A DNA stretch of 23,354 nucleotides from a virus. Under the pieces are notes generated by a model. That model had not been told where the DNA came from and did no database searches. It was given only the letters and a program-made list of their open reading frames with translations. Position numbers and translations under genes: made by a program. The DNA is taken from positions 1 through 23,354 of IMG/VR virus record IMGVR_UViG_3300035698_004965; one strand, 5' to 3'. Positions 5,774 through 14,400 of the stretch are shown piece after piece (within the stretch, counting starts at the first letter, position 1; each line of letters opens with the position of its first letter).

Positions 5774-7549
5774 ATGGTTGCTATTGAACTAGCACCGTTT
5801 GGTGGAATGTTGCCAGCAGTAGATGATACCCTACTGCTGGCAAACTCCGCTGCCGATGCATCAAATTGTAACTTATTTTCGGGTGCCCTCATTGGGCTTC
5901 CGACACCTATCAATTTGCACACTCTGTTGTCGTCCGGGTCTACCAAGGTATACCGCATACCCGCGACATATATTGACCCATCATATTTATTTGAGTCAAC
6001 ATGGTTGGAATTTGCCAATAAAGATACCGATGTAATACGGTCACCAGTAATAACTGATACATATGACAGGTACTATTGGTGTTCATCTACACTTTCACCA
6101 CGGTACAATACAAAAGCGCGCATTGATGCATCTGAAAACGAACTCTTGCTGGGTATTGAAAAGCCCGGTGCAATTTCAATAAATGTTACCGGGTCCGGGG
6201 TAGCATCAAACGTAACCCGCTCATATGTGATAACCCATGTAACGACGTATGGTGAGGAAGGCCCACCCAGTGACCCTGTTGTAGACACGGACAAGGCCGA
6301 TAACACATGGACAATTACATTTCCGGCTGTAGCAGCCGATGATAAAGATGGGACAGACCGGATACTAGCTACAGTCCGTGTGTACCGCACAATTGTTGGA
6401 ACATCTACATACTTCCTTGTGGCTGAAGTACCCATAGCAGATGCAGATTACGATGACACAATAGCGGACTCAGATATATCCAGTGGCACGCAATTAGCGA
6501 GCCAATTTTGGACTGCCCCACCCACCGACCTTGCGGGTTTTCTTATGATGCCCAATGGTATGTTGGCTGGGTGGAAAAACAATGAACTGTGGTTTTCAGT
6601 ACCATACCGCCCACATGCTTGGCCTGTGCCATATGTAAAGACAGTTGAATACCCAATTGTGGGTATGGGCATTGTAAACCAAACACTGGTTGTATGCACA
6701 CAGGGGTATCCAGTTACCGCATCAGGTACGTTACCCCAGTATATAACTATAAGCAGGCTTACCAATTTGGAGCCATGCATATCCAGAGGTTCTATAATAT
6801 CAACACCACAAGGTGTTTTTTATGCATCACCAAACGGATTAGTTCTTGTAAATCCGGGTAGGGCTGAGAACGTAACCAAGAACATCATAACCAAAGATCG
6901 TTGGCAATCTCTTACTCAACTTACCCAGTTACGGTCTGGTAGGTTTGGTGCACTGTATTATGCTTTTGGTACATCTAGAACTGGCGTGTTTCAGGATGAT
7001 ATTGTGCAAACTGATGCATTCAGTCAGGATGATACAGCGGGTGCCAAGCTTGGTGTTCTTATTGACCCCAATGACCAGAGAGTAGCTTTTGTAAGGCTAA
7101 CTAGTGAACTTGAAACAATAAACATAATGAATGACCCATGGTCGGGTGAATTATTTATAGTACGTGATGGTGGGGTATTTTACCTAAATCAGAGTATTGA
7201 AGAACCATACTTTGAAAGCTATCTGTGGAAATCCAAGCGCTTTCATATGGATGAAAAAACAAATTTAGGGGCTGCAAAGGTATTTTTTACCGTGCCAGAC
7301 ACAACCCCGGAACAGAACCCAGTACCTGTGGCCGATATAGATCAAACTCTACAAAGTGACCAGTATGGGCTTTTGCGTGTATATGCGGATGATGTTCTAA
7401 AAAGTACACATGAAATACGTACTTCTGGTAAAATTATAAAGCTTCCCGGTGGCTTCAAAGCAGACTATTACCAGTTTGAAATAGAAGCCCGTGTACGCAT
7501 AAAAAATTTCCAAGTTGCCTCTACTTCCAAGGAGCTTTCCAGTGTCTAG
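5774..7549 (+). CDS. Tail structural protein, nozzle / DNA stabilisation-like
   Basis: A 591-residue, almost entirely beta-rich protein with few charged clusters. It starts MVAIELAPFGGMLPAVDDTLL, typical of podovirus tail proteins that begin by listing a set of variable positions. Residues 140-225 look like a fibronectin-type insert (YVITHVTTYGEEGPPSDP, then RVYRTI and YFLVAEVP). Residues 265-400 carry FSVPYRPHAWP, VKTVEYPIVGMG, TQGYPV and FYASPNGLVLV, a pattern I associate with packaged-DNA stabilisation or tail-nozzle proteins with a propeller-like fold. In podovirus order such a protein precedes the ejection proteins, as here. The exact homologue (P22 gp10-like or T7 gp12-like) cannot be decided by eye. 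Its stop overlaps the next gene by 8 bases. Confidence 0.72.
   Translation: MVAIELAPFGGMLPAVDDTLLLANSAADASNCNLFSGALIGLPTPINLHTLLSSGSTKVYRIPATYIDPSYLFESTWLEFANKDTDVIRSPVITDTYDRYYWCSSTLSPRYNTKARIDASENELLLGIEKPGAISINVTGSGVASNVTRSYVITHVTTYGEEGPPSDPVVDTDKADNTWTITFPAVAADDKDGTDRILATVRVYRTIVGTSTYFLVAEVPIADADYDDTIADSDISSGTQLASQFWTAPPTDLAGFLMMPNGMLAGWKNNELWFSVPYRPHAWPVPYVKTVEYPIVGMGIVNQTLVVCTQGYPVTASGTLPQYITISRLTNLEPCISRGSIISTPQGVFYASPNGLVLVNPGRAENVTKNIITKDRWQSLTQLTQLRSGRFGALYYAFGTSRTGVFQDDIVQTDAFSQDDTAGAKLGVLIDPNDQRVAFVRLTSELETINIMNDPWSGELFIVRDGGVFYLNQSIEEPYFESYLWKSKRFHMDEKTNLGAAKVFFTVPDTTPEQNPVPVADIDQTLQSDQYGLLRVYADDVLKSTHEIRTSGKIIKLPGGFKADYYQFEIEARVRIKNFQVASTSKELSSV
6715..6728. repeat. Dispersed palindrome site 4
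   Basis: TACC-GCATCA-GGTA in the 591-residue tail protein gene; reads V-T-A-S-G-T. It is the only site whose spacer does not begin with C or T. Confidence 0.7.
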
Positions 7550-7736
7550 TTTTCCCTCCATCCCAGAACCAGTGCCGACCACTGATAGCTTGTATGAAAC
7601 AATTGCAATACTGAAACAGGTTGTTGAGTTGCTTACACGGCAGCGGGCTGACACTGATAATTTGGGGGCTGTGACTTATAGCAGCCTAGTTGAAATGGGG
7701 ATTATAACCGTGGATCAAATACCATCAAATGAGTAG
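7542..7736 (+). CDS. Small helical protein, unknown function
   Basis: A 64-residue protein. GTG 7542 is chosen because AAGGAG (7529-7534) lies 7 bases upstream; an in-frame ATG at 7515 would place the start deep inside the previous gene. It starts with a Pro-rich stretch (SFPSIPEPVPT), continues with a short amphipathic helix (YETIAILKQVVELLTRQ) and ends with a beta-like SSLVEMGIITVDQIP segment. Small proteins of this build occur near the ejection genes of podoviruses, but I cannot assign a role. Its stop overlaps the following ATG (ATGAGTAG). Confidence 0.6.
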   Translation: MSSFPSIPEPVPTTDSLYETIAILKQVVELLTRQRADTDNLGAVTYSSLVEMGIITVDQIPSNE

Positions 7737-8205
7737 GTTCACCGCCAACGATTTGGATGTTGGTAACAAAGCAGCAGCCATACTGGTATGTGCAGCAGCG
7801 GCATGTACATTTGATCCTAGGTATGATGTATGCCTGTCACGTACTATACAGGGTTGTACAGTTGGTGGTGTTATAATAAAAGACTACAACGGTGCATCAG
7901 TTAACATGCACGTAGCGGGGTTTTGTGCTGGGTGGCTTACTAGGAAATTCATATGGTTTGTGTTCCACTACATATTTGAACAGTTGGGTTGCAACGTTGT
8001 TTTAGTAACAATACCAGAGGCCAACACAAAAAGCCTTGAATTTACATCAAAAATAGGGTTTAAACAGGTAACCATAATCCCCGGTGCAGTAAAGTCTGGC
8101 GGTCTTGTCTATTTAACCATGTACAAAAAAGATTGTAGGTGGTTGGATTACAAAAGCCTGTTGTTACCTAGCAAGGTAAGTCATAAGGATACCCACCATG
8201 GGTAA
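7729..8205 (+). CDS. GNAT-like acetyltransferase
   Basis: A 158-residue protein. The C-terminal two thirds fit a GNAT fold: a strand with GGVIIKDYNG, MHVAG, then RKFIWFVFHYIFEQLGCNVVLVTIPEANTKSLEFTSKIGFKQV, the usual helix-strand-helix with an Asn/Ser turn before the final GF. It then closes with GLVYLTMYKKDCRWL. GNAT proteins transfer an acetyl group from acetyl-CoA to an amine. A similar gene often sits beside internal virion genes in alphaproteobacterial podoviruses (recalled, not searched), so it may modify a virion or host protein; the substrate is unknown. The typical QxxGxG/A acetyl-CoA loop is not clear, so activity is uncertain. It overlaps the previous gene by 8 bases and the next by 8. 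Confidence 0.72.
   Translation: MSRFTANDLDVGNKAAAILVCAAAACTFDPRYDVCLSRTIQGCTVGGVIIKDYNGASVNMHVAGFCAGWLTRKFIWFVFHYIFEQLGCNVVLVTIPEANTKSLEFTSKIGFKQVTIIPGAVKSGGLVYLTMYKKDCRWLDYKSLLLPSKVSHKDTHHG
8164..8179. repeat. Dispersed palindrome site 5
   Basis: TTACC-TAGCAA-GGTAA (6 bp if the inner T-A pair is counted), at the end of the acetyltransferase gene, 18 bases before the start of the 8198 gene. Its spacer is identical to that of site 19. Confidence 0.85.
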
Positions 8206-9247
8206 AGAAACCAAAGTGCCGAAGTCACCAAACTTCAAAGCCCTTAGAAAATTGGCCGAAGCTGACTCAGCGCGGGCAAATGCTCGTTCTGATGAAATGT
8301 TTGATATGGCCAAAAAGGCATTTGAGAAAAATGGAAAAATAACTGATGCTGTAACAAAAGATTTCATGGGTGCATTTGACTTCCAAATGGATAATGCGCG
8401 TGAAGACAGGAACAGGTGGGAAAATAAATTTAAACCACTTGAAAATGATCTGATACGCGAAGCAAAAAGCTATGCCTCTGAAGACCGCAAACTCCATGAA
8501 ATGGGAAAAGCGGAAGGGCAAGTAGCAGAACAAATGGGCCAAGCGGCTAATGCCGCTAAGATGGAGTTAATGTCATATGGCATTAGCCCATCTGACATGA
8601 ATTACCAAGCGCTTGATGCTGGCATGAAAGCCGACGCCGCAGCCCAAGCAGCTAAAGCTGGTAATGAAGCTTCAGATAAGGTTGACCAGACAGCCCGTGA
8701 TTTGAGGTCTCAGGCCATTGCCATTGGTAGGGATACAAAGTCAGGAGTGGATGGGCAAGTTGCTGGTGCTATTGATGCAGAAAGCAATGTGGTGCCATTA
8801 AACCTAGCCAATACAGCGATCGGGTTTAATACGATGGGGACCCCCACACAGTGGAGTGGTCTTGCTGATAATGACCAGAACCGTGTTCTTGACACACTGA
8901 ATTCTGAGTACAGTGCTGACTTGAACACACAGAAATTCAAAAGTGAACAGTCATCTGGGTGGGGAAATCTTCTGGGTACTGTTGCTGGTACAGCCATGAA
9001 GTTCACTGGGTTTGAAGATGGTGGTATGGTTCCAGAAACCGCAAGCCCATCACAGGGTGAAACGCCGGATGATGTACCGGCGCTTATTGATGGGCAGCGC
9101 CCGGCAGCCATAAATGCAAATGAGTTCATCGTGCCGGAAGATGTGGTTAAGTGGAAGGGTGAGGAATTTTTTCAGAAGCTGATTGGTAAGTCTCGTGATG
9201 ATTTATCACAGCGTGAAGCTCGTCCGTCCGCAATAGCTATGGGGTAA
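8198..9247 (+). CDS. Internal virion (ejection) protein, gp14-like position
   Basis: A 349-residue protein. Residues 1-190 are highly helical and charged, with many Ala and Gln residues, as in phage internal core proteins. The C-terminus has a recognisable module: FEDGGMVPETASPSQGE, then DDVPALIDGQRPAAINANEF, then IVPEDVVKWKGEEFFQKLI. This GGMVP ... NEFIVPEDVV pattern recurs at the ends of phage internal virion and tail proteins. It lies first of three genes whose order and size (349, 744, 2318 residues) resemble podovirus ejectosome components. AAGGA at 8185-8189 supports the start. No enzymatic motif was seen. The gene overlaps the acetyltransferase gene. Confidence 0.72.
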   Translation: MGKETKVPKSPNFKALRKLAEADSARANARSDEMFDMAKKAFEKNGKITDAVTKDFMGAFDFQMDNAREDRNRWENKFKPLENDLIREAKSYASEDRKLHEMGKAEGQVAEQMGQAANAAKMELMSYGISPSDMNYQALDAGMKADAAAQAAKAGNEASDKVDQTARDLRSQAIAIGRDTKSGVDGQVAGAIDAESNVVPLNLANTAIGFNTMGTPTQWSGLADNDQNRVLDTLNSEYSADLNTQKFKSEQSSGWGNLLGTVAGTAMKFTGFEDGGMVPETASPSQGETPDDVPALIDGQRPAAINANEFIVPEDVVKWKGEEFFQKLIGKSRDDLSQREARPSAIAMG

Positions 9248-9253
9248 TACATT

Positions 9254-11488
9254 ATGTCTTTTGGTCAGGAATTAAAAGATTTTACCAGTGGTTTATCCAC
9301 TGGGTACAACCTTATCCAAGGCCCTATGGATAAGCGCGAGCGTGAGGCAAAGCTTGATTACATGGATGTTCAAAAGGATTACATGAACACCCAAGCTGCC
9401 AACATGCGTGGTGAGTATGAAACTGATTTGGATAGGTCACAGCAAAGATCGGCCATCCAAGTCAACCAAGCAAACATTGCAAAATCTATGGGTGGTGATC
9501 CAGAGGCTGCTGCTGCACGGCGTTTTATGGGTGGCCGTACAAGTGCTATACCATCTGGTGAAACCGAGGGTGACACAGCCGCTGCTGGGGTTACCCCGAC
9601 AGGTATAGCTAGGTTTGATGCTGTACCCGATGAACTAAGACCACACTTTGAGGCTACAGCAAAAAAGTATAATGTCCCGGTTGAGTTGCTAATCCGGCAG
9701 GCTGGGATAGAAAGTGATGGATTTAGCCCGGATGTGATTTCTGGTGAGCGGAAAAGCAATAAGGGTGCTATTGGCATATCTCAGATTATGCCTGCTACTG
9801 CTGGGGATTTGGGGGTTGATCCTACAGACCCGGTGCAGAGTATTGATGGGCAAGGCCGTTACATGCGCCAATTGTTGGATATGTATGACCAAGACCCAAC
9901 GAAGGCATTGGCGGCTTATAACTGGGGCATGGGCAACGTAAACAAGTGGGTTAAGAATGGTGCCAACCCACAAAATATGCCATCTGAAACCAGACAATAC
10001 CTTGCCTATGCCAAGACTGGCATAAACTACGATGACGTGTTTGATGCTGTACTGGCTGGGTCAGAGGGAGCTATGGAATTGGTTGGTATGGGTGGGCAAG
10101 CCAGTGGTGGTTCCGCCATACCAGATACCCTTGATGATGCAACAGAAGACCAGTTGGACCAGTTGATCCAAGGGTACGGCGGGGCACCGCAGGATGTTAT
10201 GGATGAAATGTATGCGGTCATTGATCCTAATGGCAAAATGCCAGAAGATGAACGGATCATGCGTGCTTTGAGTTCTTCATGGGAGTTTTATAACAGCAGG
10301 GGTGAAACCAATAAAGCAAAGGCGGCGGCTGTAAGCATTGTGCAACGTCAAAGGCTTGTAGCATCTAGGTATGCAGCTTTTGCAAAAGCTGCTGCTACAG
10401 GTGGTGACATGGACGAAGCCACTTCAGCCATTGTAAAGGCGTATGCCAATGTCCCAGATGGTAGGAGCCTTGCTGTACAGAAAGATGACGATGGTAAGTA
10501 TGTCATTCAGTATTATGACAGCGTTACAGAAATGCCCCTTGGTGAGCAAGAGGTAAAAACCCCATCTGAATGGGGTGCTGAAATTATGGGGGTATCTTCT
10601 ACGGCGTTTGATAGTTTGATACTTGATGCGGCTGGTATGCGTGAGGATACTGGTTCTCAGGCGTTCAAGGATGTTTCTTCTAAATTGGATGGAAAGGGGC
10701 TAGTTGAACCACCTACTGGTGCGGAGCTTGCTGAAATGTCAGCAGATGAACAAGAACGAATTTCTGGATTGATAGCACAGAACAATGCTCCGTTCTTGAC
10801 TTCACAGCCATCAATGAAGCCATCGGATGCTGTTACAAATGATGAAGTGTCCAAGCAGGCCGTGGATAATGTTATATCCCGCGTAATGGGTGATGGTGGA
10901 GAACCACTACCTGAAAACCTGCATGCAGAACTTACATCACTGACTAATAAGATATTTTCCAGTAATGGACAAGCAATACCACCAGATGATGCAGCCGTTA
11001 TTGCTTGGGATATGACACAGGTTGACCCCGGCAACCCGGATGCAGCACCGTTCACACTTGAAGCAGCACCGGGCACCGATGGGCTTGTACAGCTTACCTT
11101 GGGAGGTAAGACTGTGTTAGTTGACGCAGAGACAGTTTCTAGGGCTAGAGTGATATGGGACAAGAACAGGGCAGCGGTAAATAAAGATATAGCTGATGGC
11201 AAGGCTAGTGCCGAATGGTGGAAGCGCGCTGGTAAGCTGGTTGATCGTACTGGTGAGGCAATATACGGTGCATTTGTAACTGAACCAACAGATGAAGTGC
11301 TTAAACCAATCCCTGAAGAAGTGCGTAAAGATTACCCAGATAATGCAATGGCCCAGTACGCCGCTGAGTATCAGTATCGTGTTGGTACGATGGGTAAAGA
11401 ACAAGCGGATGCTTGGTTGCGTACTGAAATGGCAAAGTATTCAGATCAGCCAGTACCAGAGCGGTCACAGGCTATTGAATTGAGGTAG
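9254..11488 (+). CDS. Internal virion protein with lytic transglycosylase domain
   Basis: A 744-residue protein. Residues about 118-250 form an SLT-type lytic transglycosylase domain: VPVELLIRQAGIESDGF with likely catalytic E153, GAIGISQIMPATAG at 171-184, and ALAAYNWGMGNV at 218-229. The enzyme would cut glycan strands to open a path for DNA through the cell wall during ejection. The rest, before and after the domain, is mostly helical and acidic, with no further recognised motif; the first 100 residues are coiled-coil like. It is flanked by the other two ejection proteins and probably assembles with them. Start supported by the spacing of 6 bases after the preceding stop. Function strong for the domain, moderate for virion location. 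Confidence 0.88.
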   Translation: MSFGQELKDFTSGLSTGYNLIQGPMDKREREAKLDYMDVQKDYMNTQAANMRGEYETDLDRSQQRSAIQVNQANIAKSMGGDPEAAAARRFMGGRTSAIPSGETEGDTAAAGVTPTGIARFDAVPDELRPHFEATAKKYNVPVELLIRQAGIESDGFSPDVISGERKSNKGAIGISQIMPATAGDLGVDPTDPVQSIDGQGRYMRQLLDMYDQDPTKALAAYNWGMGNVNKWVKNGANPQNMPSETRQYLAYAKTGINYDDVFDAVLAGSEGAMELVGMGGQASGGSAIPDTLDDATEDQLDQLIQGYGGAPQDVMDEMYAVIDPNGKMPEDERIMRALSSSWEFYNSRGETNKAKAAAVSIVQRQRLVASRYAAFAKAAATGGDMDEATSAIVKAYANVPDGRSLAVQKDDDGKYVIQYYDSVTEMPLGEQEVKTPSEWGAEIMGVSSTAFDSLILDAAGMREDTGSQAFKDVSSKLDGKGLVEPPTGAELAEMSADEQERISGLIAQNNAPFLTSQPSMKPSDAVTNDEVSKQAVDNVISRVMGDGGEPLPENLHAELTSLTNKIFSSNGQAIPPDDAAVIAWDMTQVDPGNPDAAPFTLEAAPGTDGLVQLTLGGKTVLVDAETVSRARVIWDKNRAAVNKDIADGKASAEWWKRAGKLVDRTGEAIYGAFVTEPTDEVLKPIPEEVRKDYPDNAMAQYAAEYQYRVGTMGKEQADAWLRTEMAKYSDQPVPERSQAIELR
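9592..9605. repeat. Dispersed palindrome site 6
   Basis: TACC-CCGACA-GGTA in the transglycosylase gene; reads V-T-P-T-G-I. Confidence 0.75.
11093..11110. repeat. Dispersed palindrome site 7
   Basis: CTTACC-TTGGGA-GGTAAG, 6-bp arms (7 with the inner T-A pair), in the transglycosylase gene; reads L-T-L-G-G-K. Confidence 0.85.
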
Positions 11489-11492
11489 TTAC

Positions 11493-14400
11493 ATGGCTGA
11501 ATGGTGGCAAACTTCCCGTGTAACTGGAAACCTTGAGGGTCCAGTAGATAGCCACGTTACATGGGGCGACTACTTCACTACATTCGCTGGTGTTGGCTTA
11601 CCCCAGCTAGTATCTGCTATACCCGCTGCAACCCGTGCGTTGACAGATGAAACAACATCTGAATTTGGCCAAATAATAAATGAAGGGTCAAAATTAGCGC
11701 AAGAGGGTTTACACGGTATAGCTGATAGCAACTTTGAGAGTTTGGGCAGGAGCGCACAAAAGCGCTTGGCTGCTGACATTACTAGTCCTGAATTTTGGTC
11801 TGATGACCCAATCAGTTCTATGATGCTCAAATCAACACAAACTGCACCATCAATAATGGCAGCAGCCGTACCAGCTTTTCTGACAAGTGGTGCAATACTG
11901 CCAATTGTCGCTGCTGGTGCTACAGCGGGTGGTATCAGTGCCGCATCTACAGTTGATGAAATATATTCAGCCATAGATGCAATGTCTGATGAAAAGTTAC
12001 AATCAGAAAGCAAGATGTATGCTGATCTCCGTGCTAGTGGCATGGATGAAAAATCAGCACGGGCCAAGCATGCATCAGTTTTAAGGGGCAACCGCCCCCT
12101 AATGCTTATGCTTGTTGGCACAGTAACTGGCATGGTTGGACCCGCTGGACAGATAGCTAAGGCAACCACTGGTGCCAAAGTGGCAGGTGGGGTAACCAAG
12201 CGCGTTGGGAAAGCAGCCGCCGCCGGTGCCGGATCAGAAACAATACAGACAGGTCTTGAAGACTGGTCTGTGCAACAGGGCATGGTTGAAGGTGAGTTAC
12301 AAGAAAGTGTTGACTATGGTCGTGTAGCTAGCAGAGCCATAGAGGGTGGTATCATAGGTGCCATATTGTCTTCACCCACTGGTGTTGCTAATGGTGAACG
12401 CAGAACTACACCGCCGCCCCCTGCTGTGCCCCCGGCTGCTGTGCCCCCGGCTGCTACTTCTACACCACCGGCTCCTGCGGCTCCTATACAACCAACCATA
12501 GTAGATACTATTGCTCCCTCCGAAGTGGAAGCTTTAGCAAATTCAAGTGGTGGCGAGGTTACCCCGGTAGGTATACAGCCACAAACAAATCCAACAGCAG
12601 TTGTTGAAAATCAAGAAACTGGTGGTTTACCAATAGACCCCAATGCCACAAGGAAGCCACCCACAACAGCTTCTAAGGGGGGTACAGCGGACGCTAGCCC
12701 TCCCGCTGGTGGGGATGTACCTGCGGAGGCTAGCGGCCGTCCTGTGGCCCCTGTGGCCCCTGTGGCCCCTGTGGCCCCTGTGGCCCCCGCTATCCCCACC
12801 ACGTCCACAGACATACCCGTAGAGGCTTCGGCTCCTGTTGCCCCTGTGGCCCCTGCGGCTCCAAAACCTGACACTTCTACCCCGGCAGTATCTAAAGCTA
12901 TGGGGGCTTCCAAAGCCCTAAAATCCAAGCGCATGGCTGAAGCTGAAAAAATGAAAGGCCAGCGCAATGCGGGTGAAGTCCGCATCCTTGAGGATTTGAA
13001 CTATGACCCCGAGAAGGCTTCAAAAGCGCATTCGGATAAAATTGCGGCAAACCTTGCAGACCTTGGCACACCAGAGAAAGGTGAGGCTTTTGCTAAAAAG
13101 GGAGCAAAAGCGAAAGAAAAACGTGCGCAAGAAGATGCAGACGCAAAGGTTATCTTTGACAACCTTGCACCAGAAGACGAAGTAATACCCACAACGAAAG
13201 AGGCAAAGAAAAAGCTTTTTGACAGGCTTGAAAATATCCTTTCAGAAGCCAAGGAAAAAGGCATTAAAATACGCAAGCGGGTAACTCTTGAAACATCTAG
13301 TGACCACGCGGTATGGCTACGTGAGGTAGAGACGCTTGCAAACAAAATGCGTGCGGCGGAAAATACTGGTAAGTCAGGACCGCCCATGGATGAAATTTCA
13401 GAATTCATAACTAGGGAAAAGATCGCGGCATCCGATGGCGATTTCAGTGCCATGCGTGAGGGTCGCAAATTAGCTGGTGACCAGCTAAAGAAAATTATGG
13501 GTGACTCAGAGGGGGTTGCTGGCGGGGTAAAAACTGAAGTTGATGAAGATGCAGTTGAACAACCAATGGGTGATACCACGGAAGATTTGCCTTCCGAGGA
13601 ACATAGTGAAAATGATGACATTCAAGCTAGGGGAACTTCAAAAGTAAGCAATAGCTTGTTTGATGAAGAAACTGGATCAAAGGTTACCTCAACAGGTAAG
13701 ACAATTGATGTAGCATCAGTATCCGATGAAGAAAAAGCAGCTATGCTTGCTAGGCTGGCGGGGGCATCAACTAAAGGTTCCGCCCCCGCACCCAAGCCTG
13801 TTCCCAAATCAACACCAAAAGCTGAGAAGATAAAAGAAACATCCAAAAAGCGCAGCGCTGCTAAAGCAGAGGCCAAGCCAGAGGCCAAGCCAGAGGCCAA
13901 GCCAGTTGCTCCAAAACCCGCCCCCGTGCCGAAACATAAGGTGCCAAAACGCAACTCAACAAATTCAGATGTTCTGAAGGCGGCAGGTGCTACTGAAGCT
14001 GATCCAACACCCGAACAAAGACTGTCCGGTGAATACACAAAGGGCACCATTGTTTGGGATGGTCACAATATTGAAATAGAAACAGCAAAAGGCTCTATGC
14101 GGCGTGGTACTAGTCCTGATGGTGATTGGGAAGTACGCATGCCTGTTCACTATGGGGAAATGACAGATACAAAAGGCGTAGATGGTGATGCTATTGATAT
14201 GTTCATTGGTCCAAATATTGAAGCTGCTGAAAATGTATTTGTGATTGACCAGTTCAATATAGAACCACGTAGCTTTGATGAACACAAAGTTCTTATTGGC
14301 TTTGACAATGCAATGGATGCAGTCGAGGCATATGAAAAATCTTTCTCGGATGGTTTAGCTGCTGACCGGGTTGGTGACTTCCGTGTTATGAGCAAGAAAG

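Noticed and set aside
6649-6666. ATACCC-AATTGT-GGGTAT inverted repeat
   Set aside because: Perfect 6-bp arms, but TACC and GGTA are 8 apart; two other 8-spaced pairs (near 5131 and 6188) show this is the background level for wrong spacing.
7515-7736. Longer version of the small gene after the tail protein
   Set aside because: ATG 7515 lies inside the previous gene with no binding site; GTG 7542 has AAGGAG at the right distance.
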